Of a stretch of 64,000 nt of DNA, positions 51,320-59,561 are shown piece by piece (position 1 is the stretch's first letter; every line of letters starts with the position of its first letter). This stretch comes from Actinomadura montaniterrae (GTDB taxonomy: Bacteria > Actinomycetota > Actinomycetes > Streptosporangiales > Streptosporangiaceae), in contig NZ_WBMR01000009.1 in assembly GCF_008923365.1 (NCBI RefSeq), forward strand, positions 35,614 through 99,613. The letters are read 5' to 3'. Under the pieces are notes generated by a model, which was not told the origin of the DNA, made no database searches, and was given only the letters and a program-made list of their open reading frames with translations. The position numbers and the translations under genes are program-made.

Positions 51320-51394
51320 GCATGGCGATGTGCGACGTTGATGACGTTGGCCTGGGGCTCGCCCCGGCCTGTTCCGAGGACGGCGTGGGGGCTG

Positions 51395-52435
51395 GTGGTG
51401 GACGGCGGGCACGAACCGCGTTTGGAGATCCGCTTCTGCCCCGCCGAGGGCGGGGCGCGGATCGCGTACGGCACGGTCGGCGACGGCCCGCCGCTGATCG
51501 TCCCGCCCGCCTGGATCAGCCACCTGGAACTGTCGTGGCAGGATCCGGCCGTCCGCGCGTTCCTGCTCCCCCTCGCGGAGCGCCGGACGGTCGTGCTGTA
51601 CGACAAGCCCGGCTGCGGGCTGTCCGACCCGTGGCCCGGCCAGACGCTGGACACCAGCGTGCGGGTGCTGCGGACGGTCGCCGACCATCTGGGGCGGGAA
51701 CGCTTCGACCTGCTGGGCGTCTCGACGGCCGCCGTGACGTCGCTGGCCTTCGCCGTCCGGCATCCGGAGCGCGTCGGACGGCTGATCGTCTACGGCGGCT
51801 ACGCCGACGGAAGCCGGGTCGCCTCCCCGCAGGTCCGGGCGGCCGTGCTCGGGATGGTGCGCGCGCACTGGGGGCTGGGCTCGGACGTCCTGGCCGACAT
51901 CTTCATGGCCGACGCCGCCGCCGGCACCAAGGCGCATTTCGCCCAGCTGCAGCGCGGCACGGCCACCGCCGAGTTCGCTTGCGAGCTGCTGGAACAGTGC
52001 TACGAGGCGTGCGTGGCGGACCAACTCCACAAGGTCGTCACGCCCACCGCGGTCCTGCACCGGCGCGGTGACCGGGCGATCCCGTACCGGCTCGGACGCG
52101 ATCTGGCCGCACGGATCCCCGACGCTCAACTGGTGACGCTCCCCGGCCGCAGCCATTTCCCCTGGGCCGGGGACTCGGCCCCGGTCGTCCGGGCCGTCCT
52201 GAACCACCTGGGCGAGACCGCGGGACCGCCGGAGCAGCGTTCCGCGGACGACGTGCTCACGCCGCGGCAACTCCAGGTCGCGGCCCTGGTCGCGGACGGG
52301 CTGAGCAACCGCCAGATCGCCCGCCGCCTCGGCATCAAGGAACGCTCCGCCGAAGGGCACGTCGAACGGATCCGCCAACGGCTCGACGTCCGGTCCCGCG
52401 CCCAGATCGCCGCCTGGTGGGCCCGGAACAGGTAG
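51395..52435 (+). CDS. Alpha/beta hydrolase fused to a LuxR-type HTH
   Basis: A 346-residue two-domain protein. Residues about 1-265 form an alpha/beta hydrolase (GPPLIVPPAWISHLE, elbow LLGVSTAAVTSLA, His in LPGRSHFPWAG). The last 65 residues are a LuxR/GerE HTH: LTPRQLQVAALVADGLSNRQIARRLGIKE. The hydrolase part probably acts as a ligand sensor or signal hydrolase for the DNA-binding domain. Tandem GTGs at 51395 and 51398 precede the conserved region; the open frame extends to 51272, and no ribosome site decides, so the start is approximate. Confidence 0.82.
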   Translation: MVDGGHEPRLEIRFCPAEGGARIAYGTVGDGPPLIVPPAWISHLELSWQDPAVRAFLLPLAERRTVVLYDKPGCGLSDPWPGQTLDTSVRVLRTVADHLGRERFDLLGVSTAAVTSLAFAVRHPERVGRLIVYGGYADGSRVASPQVRAAVLGMVRAHWGLGSDVLADIFMADAAAGTKAHFAQLQRGTATAEFACELLEQCYEACVADQLHKVVTPTAVLHRRGDRAIPYRLGRDLAARIPDAQLVTLPGRSHFPWAGDSAPVVRAVLNHLGETAGPPEQRSADDVLTPRQLQVAALVADGLSNRQIARRLGIKERSAEGHVERIRQRLDVRSRAQIAAWWARNR

Positions 52436-52558
52436 CGGCTCAGGTAGAGCCTGGCGTAATTCCCCGCCTGACAGCGCGCCCTGCGCCATCGGAACATCGA
52501 AAAACACCACCGCCAGTACGGCCTTCCCATTGGCGGAATCGATGTCGAGGAGCGCCAC

Positions 52559-53209
52559 ATGCCCGAAGCCACCACGTTGCCGGCACTGAGCCCGAACCCC
52601 GTGCGCGGCCGCCTGAACTCGGGATTCTTCGCGCTCATGGCCGGTTACATCGAGCACCGGCTCGCCGGCCACAAGCGCAGGATCTTCGCCGGGACCGGCG
52701 GCGTCGTCGCCGAGATCGGCGCCGGCAACGGCCCGAACCTGCGCTACCTGGCGCCGGGGACGACCGTGCACGCGATCGAACCCAACCCGTACTTCCACCG
52801 GCGGCTGGAGCGCACGGCCGCCGCCCGCGGCGTCGACCTGACCGTCCACCCGGTGCCGGGCGAGGCGATCGACCTGGAGGACGCCAGCGTGGACGCCGTG
52901 GTGTGCACCTGGGTGCTCTGCACCGTCCACGATCCGGCGCAGGTGCTCCACGAGATCCACCGGATCCTGCGGCCCGGCGGCCGGTTCGCGTTCATCGAGC
53001 ACGTCGCCGCGCCGCCCGGCACCGTCCGGCGCGCCCAACGGCTGGTCCGCCGGCCGTGGCGGTGGGCCTTCGAAGGCTGCCGCACCGACCGGGACACCGC
53101 GGCCGCCATCCGCGCGGCCGGCTTCACCTCGGTCGACATCACCGAATTCCGGTTCCGTTCCACCTTCGTCCCAGTCCGAACCCAAATAGCCGGCACCGCC
53201 GTCCGCTGA
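52559..53209 (+). CDS. SAM-dependent methyltransferase, unknown substrate
   Basis: A 216-residue class I methyltransferase. Motif I is VVAEIGAGNGPNLRYL (about 42-57), strand 2 ends HAIEPN, motif II is DAVVCTWVLCTV, and motif III is RILRPGGRFAFIEHVAAP. The GAGNGPN form with an EHV motif resembles small actinobacterial and mammalian METTL7-type methyltransferases. The N-terminal hydrophobic region GFFALMAGYIEHRL is also typical of that group. ATG at 52559 follows GAGGAG. Substrate unknown. Confidence 0.87.
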   Translation: MPEATTLPALSPNPVRGRLNSGFFALMAGYIEHRLAGHKRRIFAGTGGVVAEIGAGNGPNLRYLAPGTTVHAIEPNPYFHRRLERTAAARGVDLTVHPVPGEAIDLEDASVDAVVCTWVLCTVHDPAQVLHEIHRILRPGGRFAFIEHVAAPPGTVRRAQRLVRRPWRWAFEGCRTDRDTAAAIRAAGFTSVDITEFRFRSTFVPVRTQIAGTAVR

Positions 53210-53560
53210 CCCGGGCCGCCGCCCGCCGCTGGTCCGCTGGGCCGTCGGGGCGGACGCCGCGCGCCGCGACCTGCCCGCGGCGCCGCCGCCCCGGCCGGCC
53301 GCCCTCGTCGCCATTACGGAGTTCAGTTGGCATATAGGCCCGGGAACGGTCTCGTGATCGGGGTGGATTGGACTTGGTGTCAATTGTTCTGCTGTTGAAG
53401 TTCCATGGACCAAATGCAATGATCTGACGCGCGGGAACCCGGAACGGCAGTTCACAGCCCTGATACGCGCTGGGGTGGCGATGATCGACAGCCGCGGATG
53501 GCAGGTCCGGACCGGAGCGTGGGGCGGCGGTGCGCGGACCGGACGCGCGGCACGGCGCGC
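53210..53560. other. Intergenic region, lower GC, no gene seen
   Basis: 351 bp between the methyltransferase and the DUF6338-like gene. The part from about 53315 to 53460 is clearly less GC-rich than the surroundings and probably contains a promoter. I found no perfect palindrome of 7 bp or more per arm and no convincing reading frame. Confidence 0.5.
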
Positions 53561-54412
53561 ATGAGCGGGTCCCTGGTCGCCGACGCCGCGGTCCTGGTCC
53601 TCGCGGTGTTCCCCGGGCTGCACTACGACCTGATGCGCGACCGCCTCCGTGTCCGCCGGCCGGCGGCCCTCCCGCAGCCGGGCCGGGTGGTGATCGCCGG
53701 GACGCTCGTCACCGCCTCGACGCTGGCGCTGCTCGGGGTCCTCGGCACGCTCACGCCGGTGTCGATGCTGAGCCTGCGCCAGGTCGTCCTCGGCGATGCC
53801 GCCGAGGCCCTGCACTCCCCCGCCCTCGTCCTGTGGACGGTGGCCTGCTTCATCGTGCTGTCACTGACGATCTCCTGCCTGGCGGCCGCGACCCTGGCCC
53901 GGCTGGAGGACGGCGCGGGCCCGCCTCCCGGCCCAGCGTCCGGCGCGCCGTCCGCGTTCGACCGGTGCGCCTACTACGCCGAGCGGGACGTCGAACTGGA
54001 GATCACCCTCGACAACGGCGAGACCTACCGGGGGCTTCTGGGCGATGAGGCCCGAGGACGCGCCCATCAAGCCCGCTTCGTCACCTTGTACGGCCCCATT
54101 TTCCAACTCCACGGACAGGACAAGTCGTTACCGCTCGACGCCCTGCACTGGGACCAGATGGTGGTGCCCGTACGAGCGGTGACCCGGGTGCTCGTGCGTC
54201 CCGTCACCGAGTCACCGGCACACGGCCAAGCCGGATTCCGCGGGACGCCGTCCCGGCACGGCGCTCCGCGCCTCAACCCGGTGGAGCAGATGAAGGCCCT
54301 CGCCGAGCACTGCTACCGGTACCGCTTCACGCCCCGCTATCTCGCGAGGCTGCTCGGCCTGGAGATCGTCCTCATCGGTCTCGTCGGCGTGCTGGCCGCC
54401 GGCCTCGCCTAG
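53561..54412 (+). CDS. DUF6338-like membrane protein
   Basis: A 283-residue protein with an N-terminal hydrophobic segment, two more near residues 42-60 and 88-110, a cytoplasmic beta domain containing DVELEITLDNGETYRGLLGD (about 146-165), and a C-terminal membrane segment (LEIVLIGLVGVLAAGL). The combination of N-terminal helices with a small strand-rich domain bearing an 'RxxDGxxYxG' style turn resembles DUF6338. Function unknown. ATG at 53561; the stop is 4 bp from that of the convergent response-regulator gene. Confidence 0.7.
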   Translation: MSGSLVADAAVLVLAVFPGLHYDLMRDRLRVRRPAALPQPGRVVIAGTLVTASTLALLGVLGTLTPVSMLSLRQVVLGDAAEALHSPALVLWTVACFIVLSLTISCLAAATLARLEDGAGPPPGPASGAPSAFDRCAYYAERDVELEITLDNGETYRGLLGDEARGRAHQARFVTLYGPIFQLHGQDKSLPLDALHWDQMVVPVRAVTRVLVRPVTESPAHGQAGFRGTPSRHGAPRLNPVEQMKALAEHCYRYRFTPRYLARLLGLEIVLIGLVGVLAAGLA

Positions 54413-54416
54413 CACG

Positions 54417-55100
54417 TCACCCGGGGTCGGTCCGCGTGTCGCCCGCCGGGCGGACGAGCCCGTGATCGTAGGCGAAGACGACGGCCTGGATCCGGTCACG
54501 CAGGCCGAGCTTCGCGAGAATGCGCTTGACGTGGGTCTTGACGGTCGCCTCGGCGGCGTGGACCCGCAGGGCGATCTCGGCATTGGACAGCCCGCGGGCC
54601 AGGTGGAGCAGCACCTCGTGCTCGCGCGCGGTGAGCCGGTCGAGGCGCCGCCGGACGTCGTCGCCGGGCGGCGGGGGCGACACCCGCGCGAACTCGCCCA
54701 GCAGCCGCCGGGTCACCGAGGGGCCGAGCAGCCCCTCCCCGGCGGCGACCGTCCGGACCCCGTCGATGAGGGTCTCCGGCGGGCTGCGCTTGAGCAGGAA
54801 CCCGCTGGCCCCGGCGCGCACGGCGGCGAAGACGTACTCGTCCAGCTCGAAGGTGGTCAGGACGAGGACCCGGGTGGGCAGGCCCGAGGCGGTGATCTCG
54901 GCGGTCGCCGCGACGCCGTCCTTGATGGGCATGCGGACGTCCATCAGGACGACGTCGGGCCGCAGGCTCGCGGCGAGCCGGACGGCCTCGGCGCCGTCGG
55001 ACGCCTCGCCGGCGACGGTCATGTCCGGCTGGGTGCCCAGCATCATCCGCAGGCCGCCGCGCATGAGCTGCTCGTCGTCGGCGAGCAGGACGCGGATCAC
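54417..55100 (-). CDS. NarL/LuxR-family response regulator
   Basis: A 227-residue response regulator. Receiver domain: acidic pair Asp9/Asp10, phosphoacceptor Asp54 in VLMDVRMP, and the conserved Lys in GFLLKRSPPE. C-terminal LuxR HTH: LTAREHEVLLHLARGLSNAEIALRV and VKTHVKRILAKLG. GTG at 55100 overlaps the kinase stop, so the two are a coupled two-component system. Its target is unknown; the divergent hydrolase gene is a candidate. Confidence 0.92.
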   Translation of the reverse strand: MIRVLLADDEQLMRGGLRMMLGTQPDMTVAGEASDGAEAVRLAASLRPDVVLMDVRMPIKDGVAATAEITASGLPTRVLVLTTFELDEYVFAAVRAGASGFLLKRSPPETLIDGVRTVAAGEGLLGPSVTRRLLGEFARVSPPPPGDDVRRRLDRLTAREHEVLLHLARGLSNAEIALRVHAAEATVKTHVKRILAKLGLRDRIQAVVFAYDHGLVRPAGDTRTDPG

Positions 55101-56245
55101 GGGGCGCCCGCCGGGATCCGGGCGTCCACCCGCCAGCCGCCGGACGCGCCCGGGCCCGCCCGGCAGGTGCCGCCGAGCCGCTGGACGCGGTCGCGCATCC
55201 CGGTCAGCCCGCGTCCGGGACGCGGCGGCGCCGGTGCGCTCCCGTCGTCGGTCACCTCGACCACGATGTCCTCCCGGTCCCGCAGCAGCCGGACGCGCAC
55301 CGAGGTGGCGGACGCGTGCCGGACGACGTTGGTCAGCGACTCCTGCACGACGCGGTGGACGGCCTGCGCCGCCGGGCCGCTGACCTCGCCCAGGTCGGCG
55401 GCGACCGCGGTCTCGGCCCGCAGGTGCGCGGGCAGCGTGGCGACGAGGCGGCGCACCGAGGCGTCGAGGTCGGGGGCGGCCGGATCGGTCTCCAGCAGGC
55501 CGAGGATCCGGTCGAGGTCGTGCATCGCGGAACGGCCCACGTCCTCGATCTGCTCCAGGGAGGCGCGGATCTCGGCGTGCCCGCCGCCGAGCACGAGGCG
55601 GGCGGCGCCGGCGTGGGTGACCATGACGGTGACCGCGTGCCCGACGGCGTCGTGCAGCTCGCGGGCCAGCCGGGCCCGCTCGTCCGACAGCGCCTGCCGC
55701 CGGTCGGCCCGGGCCCGTTCGGCCTCGTGCTCGCGCAGCGCCCGCGCCGCCTCGAAGCGCGACCGGGCGGCGTCGCCCGCCAGCCAGGCGCCGGCGTGCA
55801 GGATCGCGCCCAGCACCAGTGCCTGGACGCTCTCGCCCGCCAGCGCGACCAGCGCCGCCGCCACCGGGACGGCGACGAGCGGCAGGGCCCGGGGGCGCGG
55901 GCGGGTCTGCGCGACCATCGTCAGGCTCAGCGCGGACGCCGCCGACAGGTTGGTGAGCGGCTCGCCCGCCGCCGCCACCGCGACCGTGGCGCACGCCGAG
56001 GCCGCCAGGGCGGTGGCGGGCGCGAACCGGCGTCCCGCGATCGCCGCGAACCAGACGACCGCGGCGACGCGCATCACCACCGGACCGTGCCAGAGCGACG
56101 CGGTGACGTCGGACGGCCCGACGGGGATGACCGCGGACACGTAGGCGACCAGCACGTCGAGGGCGATCCAGCGCCACCGGCGGTCGGCCGGCCGGTCCGG
56201 CCGTCCCGCATCGAAGTCCACGAGCACGAGCGTAGGGAATGCCAC
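55097..56245 (-). CDS. Two-component sensor histidine kinase (NarL-partner, HisKA_3 type)
   Basis: A 382-residue sensor kinase. The first about 155 residues contain four to five hydrophobic segments and no large periplasmic domain. The phosphoacceptor His198 is in RARLARELHDAVGHAV, followed by a HATPase domain with an N-box QAVHRVVQESLTNVVRHA and the DDGS and GRGLTGMRDRV nucleotide loops. This is the intramembrane-sensing type common in actinomycetes, often linked to cell-envelope or antibiotic responses. GTG at 56245 is assumed. Confidence 0.9.
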   Translation of the reverse strand: MAFPTLVLVDFDAGRPDRPADRRWRWIALDVLVAYVSAVIPVGPSDVTASLWHGPVVMRVAAVVWFAAIAGRRFAPATALAASACATVAVAAAGEPLTNLSAASALSLTMVAQTRPRPRALPLVAVPVAAALVALAGESVQALVLGAILHAGAWLAGDAARSRFEAARALREHEAERARADRRQALSDERARLARELHDAVGHAVTVMVTHAGAARLVLGGGHAEIRASLEQIEDVGRSAMHDLDRILGLLETDPAAPDLDASVRRLVATLPAHLRAETAVAADLGEVSGPAAQAVHRVVQESLTNVVRHASATSVRVRLLRDREDIVVEVTDDGSAPAPPRPGRGLTGMRDRVQRLGGTCRAGPGASGGWRVDARIPAGAP

Positions 56246-56278
56246 GTATCCGGGGAATCGTCCGAGAGAAGGGGCGTG

Positions 56279-56298
56279 CGTACCCCCGGCGGGGTACG
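56279..56298. promoter_or_regulatory. Inverted repeat CGTACCCC-N4-GGGGTACG
   Basis: Perfect 8-bp arms with a 4-bp spacer in the 110-bp gap between the kinase operon and the divergent hydrolase gene. Likely a regulator site shared by both promoters. Confidence 0.65.
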
Positions 56299-56309
56299 AA
56301 CAGCGTTCC

Positions 56310-56329
56310 GTCCGGGGGACGCCCCGGAC
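56310..56329. promoter_or_regulatory. Inverted repeat GTCCGGGG-N4-CCCCGGAC
   Basis: Perfect 8-bp arms with a 4-bp spacer, 11 bases from the neighbouring palindrome and 26 bases before the hydrolase ATG. It could be a second operator or an mRNA hairpin near the hydrolase start. Confidence 0.6.
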
Positions 56330-56355
56330 ACCGCGCCGTTCCTACTGTCGCCGCC

Positions 56356-57645
56356 ATGCCGACAACATCCGCGTTCTCCTTGCGCCGCCGCATCGCCGGC
56401 TGGACGCTCACCGCCGTCGCCGTCCTGCTCGCCGCTCCGGTCGCGATCGTCGCGTTCCTGCTCGCCGTCTCCGCCGCCGCGTCCATCCCGGTGGCGATGG
56501 CCGCCGCGCTCGGTGCCACGGCGCTCGGGTGCGCCGTGCCGGCCGGTCTCGGCGCACGCCTGGCCTTCCGCCGCCGGCGGGCGGCGACCCTGCTGGTCAC
56601 CGGACTGCTGGTCGGCGCGGTGTCGCTCGCCTCCGCCCTCACCGTCTTCCGGCCGCTCGAGGTCCGTCCGGTGCCGCTGCCTCCCCAGGCGACCCGCTAC
56701 TGGACGCTGTCCACCGGCTCGCGCATCGCCTACACGCTGACGCCAGGCCGGGGGCACCGCGGCGCCGCTCCGGTGGTGCGCCTGCACGGCGGCCCCGGAA
56801 CCCCCGGCGCCGGGCCGGACGACCTCGACCGCGACCTCGCCGCGCGCGGCTTCGACGTCTACACCTACGACCAGCTCGGCTCCGGACGCTCCGAGCGGCT
56901 CTCCGACCCCACCGGCTACACGGTCGCCCGCCAGGTCGCCGACCTGGAGGCGATCCGCACGCGGATCCGAGCGCCGAAGCTCATCCTCGTCGGCAGCTCG
57001 TGGGGAGCGACCTTGGCCGCGTCGTACATGGCCGAGCACCCGGACAACGTCGCCAAGGCCGTCTTCACCTCCCCCGGCGCCCTGTGGGCACCCGAATGGA
57101 AGAAGTCCGGAGAGGGCGATATCTGGGACCGCCTCACGCCCCGGCAGCGCAAGCGCATGGACGACCTCGAGGCCAGCCCCCGCCTGATCGCCTGGTCCGT
57201 GCTCATGGACGTCGACCCCCGCGCCGCGCACGCGCTCGTCCCCGACAAGGAGATCGACCCGCTCTTCGACGAGCTGCTCTCCACGGTCGGATCGGCCGCG
57301 ACCTGCCACCCCGAACGCGCCCTCCACGAGGCGTCCTCGCGCGCGGGCTTCTACTCCAACCAGCTGATCTCCGACGACGCCCTCAAGGTGCCCGACCCCA
57401 GGCCCGCCCTGCGCACCGTCCACGCCCCCGCGCTGGTGCTACGCGGCCAGTGCGACTACAAGCGCCCCGAGATCGCCCGCGAATACCGCGACACCATTCC
57501 CGGAGCCGCGCTCCTGCAGATCCCCGGCGCCGGGCACGTCATCGAAGCCGAACAACCGGAGCTCTACCGCACGTCCGTCACCGCCTTCCTGACCGATCGC
57601 CCGCTCCCCCGCACCAGCCCCAGCACGCTCGGCCGACAGCCCTGA
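56356..57645 (+). CDS. Membrane-anchored alpha/beta hydrolase, proline-iminopeptidase-like
   Basis: A 429-residue protein. Three hydrophobic segments (about 12-105) anchor it, with a short basic patch RLAFRRRRA between them. The catalytic domain has oxyanion motif RLHGGPGTPG (about 140), elbow GSSWGATLAASY, acid in LRGQCDYKRPE and His in PGAGHVIEAEQP. HGGPG and SSWGG-like elbows mark the prolyl-iminopeptidase branch of the family. ATG at 56356. Divergent from the two-component system, with two palindromes between. Substrate unknown; peptide or antibiotic cleavage outside the membrane is possible. Confidence 0.86.
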   Translation: MPTTSAFSLRRRIAGWTLTAVAVLLAAPVAIVAFLLAVSAAASIPVAMAAALGATALGCAVPAGLGARLAFRRRRAATLLVTGLLVGAVSLASALTVFRPLEVRPVPLPPQATRYWTLSTGSRIAYTLTPGRGHRGAAPVVRLHGGPGTPGAGPDDLDRDLAARGFDVYTYDQLGSGRSERLSDPTGYTVARQVADLEAIRTRIRAPKLILVGSSWGATLAASYMAEHPDNVAKAVFTSPGALWAPEWKKSGEGDIWDRLTPRQRKRMDDLEASPRLIAWSVLMDVDPRAAHALVPDKEIDPLFDELLSTVGSAATCHPERALHEASSRAGFYSNQLISDDALKVPDPRPALRTVHAPALVLRGQCDYKRPEIAREYRDTIPGAALLQIPGAGHVIEAEQPELYRTSVTAFLTDRPLPRTSPSTLGRQP

Positions 57646-57734
57646 CGACGGCGCGGGGCCGGTGGTCAGCGGGCCGTGCGCGGACGGTCAGCGGCCACGG
57701 ACAGAGTCCTGTTCATCGAGACAGGCACCCGGCC

Positions 57735-58013
57735 GACGGCGGCTGGCGCCTGCCGTTCCACCCGCAGGACACCATCGCCTCCGAGGCGGCGACCCATGGC
57801 GACCACTGGGCCGACTGGACCGCCACGTCCTGCCCGGCCCTGTTCGTCCTGGCCCGCAGCAGCCAGGTCATCGCGCCCGAGGAGGGCCGGGAGATCGTCG
57901 CCCGCCGCCCCGGCACCCGCCTCGCCGAACTCGACGGCGACCACTTCGCCCACACCACCGAGCCGGACGGCTTCGCCGCCGCCGTCGGCACCTTCCTGGA
58001 CACCCTCGACTGA
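57735..58013 (+). pseudogene. C-terminal remnant of an alpha/beta hydrolase
   Basis: In one frame, DGGWRLPFHPQDTIASEAA, HWADWTATSCPALFVLAR and AELDGDHFAHTTEPDGFAAA form the last about 90 residues of an alpha/beta hydrolase, with the final His in DGDHFAH and a normal stop. No matching N-terminal part lies upstream; the neighbouring intact hydrolase ends at 57645 in another frame. I read it as a decayed gene, left after a deletion. The boundary at 57735 is approximate. Confidence 0.6.
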
Positions 58014-58133
58014 CCGCCCCGCGCCGGCCACTCGTCGGAATGCCTAGGAGAACGCGGCCGCGTCACCGGTTCGTTCTGCCGGATGCCCGGGTCGGTATCG
58101 GTAGGAAATCGGCCCCGGCATCTGGAGTGGTTC

Positions 58134-58604
58134 ATGAAGACTGTTCGTACGCACGCGGTGACGGCCGGCGGCGAGCCGAGCGTCGAGGGCGAGGAGCGCG
58201 CCGTGGCCGCCGTGTTCGAGGCGACGTCGAATGCGTGGGCGGACGGCGACGCGAGCGCCTTCACCCGGTGGTACGCGGAAGGCGCGACCGTGATCCTGCC
58301 CGGCGTCCACCTGCGGGACCGGGCCGAGGTCCGGGCCGCGATGGGGGCGGCGTTCGCCGACTCGCTGAAGGGCTCGGAGCGCATCCACACGGTGCAGAGC
58401 GTCCGGTTCCTCGGGGAGGACGTGGCGGTCGCGGTCACCAGGAGCGTCACGGTGCCGCCGGGCGAGACCGAGCCCCCGGCCGAGCGGTGGGAGCTGGCGA
58501 CGTGGACGCTCTCCAAGAACGACGGCCGATGGCTGATCGAGGCGTACCACAGCTGCCCCGCCCCGGCCGAACCCGCGGAAGCACACCACCCGGACGAGGC
58601 CTGA
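58134..58604 (+). CDS. SnoaL-like/SgcJ-type NTF2-fold protein
   Basis: A 156-residue NTF2-fold protein. AVAAVFEATSNAWADGDASAF (about 25-45) is the first helix, followed by FTRWYAEGATVILPGV and RDRAEVRAAMGAAF, and the final strands WTLSKNDGRWLIEAYHSCP. This is the SgcJ/EcaC group, with unknown or polyketide-related enzymatic roles. ATG at 58134 has GGAG at seven bases. It stands alone between the hydrolase remnant and the IclR gene. Confidence 0.82.
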   Translation: MKTVRTHAVTAGGEPSVEGEERAVAAVFEATSNAWADGDASAFTRWYAEGATVILPGVHLRDRAEVRAAMGAAFADSLKGSERIHTVQSVRFLGEDVAVAVTRSVTVPPGETEPPAERWELATWTLSKNDGRWLIEAYHSCPAPAEPAEAHHPDEA

Positions 58605-58692
58605 CCCCGGGCTTCGTCCGCTCGGGAGGCGGGCGCCCCGGGCCCGAGCGTTGCCGGCCGTGGGCGCCTGTCATTCATGTATGTTCTCCTGC

Positions 58693-59487
58693 ATGGCAGG
58701 ACAGCGATCGGAAAAGGTCAGCGGGTACCGGGAGCGGAACTCCACCGCCGACCGCGCGCTGGACATCTTGCTGCTGTTCGACGACTCGCGGCTCGTGGTC
58801 GGCGGCCAGGAGGTCGCCGACCACCTCGGCGTCGCGCGGTCGACCGCGTACCGGTACCTGCAGAGCCTCGCGTCCTCGGGGTTCATCGAGGAGCAGCGGC
58901 CGGCGGGGTACCGGCTCGGGCCCCGGGTGTTCGAGCTGGCGCGGCTGGCGCGCAAGGGGATCGGGCTGTCGGAGGTCGCGCGGCCGGTGATGCGGGACCT
59001 CGCCGAGCGGGTCGGCGAGGCCGTGCTGCTGACGCGCCGGACGGGCGCGACGGTGGTCTGCCTCGAACGGGAGGAGGCCGACCACCCCGTCCGGCTGTCG
59101 TACGAGCGCGGGCACGTGCTGCCCGTCAACGCGGGCGCGTCCGCGCTGGTGCTGCTGGCGTGGGCGCCGGACAAGGAGATCGACGAGGTCGTCGAGCGGA
59201 GCGGGCTGCCCCGGTTCACCGACGCGACGCTGACGGACGCGGCCGCGCTGCGGGGGCGGCTGGAACGCATCCGGGAGGCGGGGACGGCCGTGTCGCGCGG
59301 CGAGCTCGACGCCGACGTGCTGGGCGTGGCGGCCCCGATCCGCGATGCCGGCGGTGCCGTCGTCGCCGCGGTGAGCGTGGCCGCGCTGTCGTACCGGGTC
59401 CCGGACGAGCGGGTGCCGCAGGTGACCAGGGCGGTGGAGGAGGCCGCCGCGCGGATCAGCGAGCGGCTGGCGATCCTCGACTCCTAG
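58693..59487 (+). CDS. IclR-family transcriptional regulator
   Basis: A 264-residue regulator. The winged helix is in STADRALDILLLFDDSRLVVGGQEVADHLGVARSTAYRYLQSL (read in pieces from about 17), and the effector-binding domain follows with VLPVNAGASALVLLAWAPDKEIDEV and GVAAPIRDAGGAVVAAVSVAA. ATG at 58693 is chosen; ATG 58681 would add four residues. It is convergent with the glyoxalase-fold gene, and palindromes occur in the divergent promoter beyond it, making it the likely regulator of the aromatic-type cluster. Confidence 0.9.
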   Translation: MAGQRSEKVSGYRERNSTADRALDILLLFDDSRLVVGGQEVADHLGVARSTAYRYLQSLASSGFIEEQRPAGYRLGPRVFELARLARKGIGLSEVARPVMRDLAERVGEAVLLTRRTGATVVCLEREEADHPVRLSYERGHVLPVNAGASALVLLAWAPDKEIDEVVERSGLPRFTDATLTDAAALRGRLERIREAGTAVSRGELDADVLGVAAPIRDAGGAVVAAVSVAALSYRVPDERVPQVTRAVEEAAARISERLAILDS

Positions 59488-59524
59488 GCACGGCGAACAG
59501 GCACGGCGAACAGGCACGGCGGAC
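59486..59524. repeat. 13-bp tandem repeat, three units
   Basis: AGGCACGGCGAAC occurs at 59486-59498 and 59499-59511, and as AGGCACGGCGGAC at 59512-59524. It starts at the IclR stop codon and runs into the terminator hairpin. Confidence 0.8.
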
Positions 59525-59525
59525 C

Positions 59526-59551
59526 GGCGCGGCACTGTGCGGTGCCGCGCC
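59526..59551. terminator. Bidirectional hairpin between convergent IclR and glyoxalase-fold genes
   Basis: GGCGCGGCAC (59526-59535) and GTGCCGCGCC (59542-59551) form a perfect 10-bp stem with a 6-base loop, just outside both stop codons. Confidence 0.8.
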
Positions 59552-59561
59552 GCCGGCACGT

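Noticed and set aside
50273..53815. Open minus-strand frame of about 1180 codons
   Set aside because: Antisense to the GlxA-type regulator, hydrolase-LuxR and methyltransferase genes, all with clear family motifs; its own translation has none.
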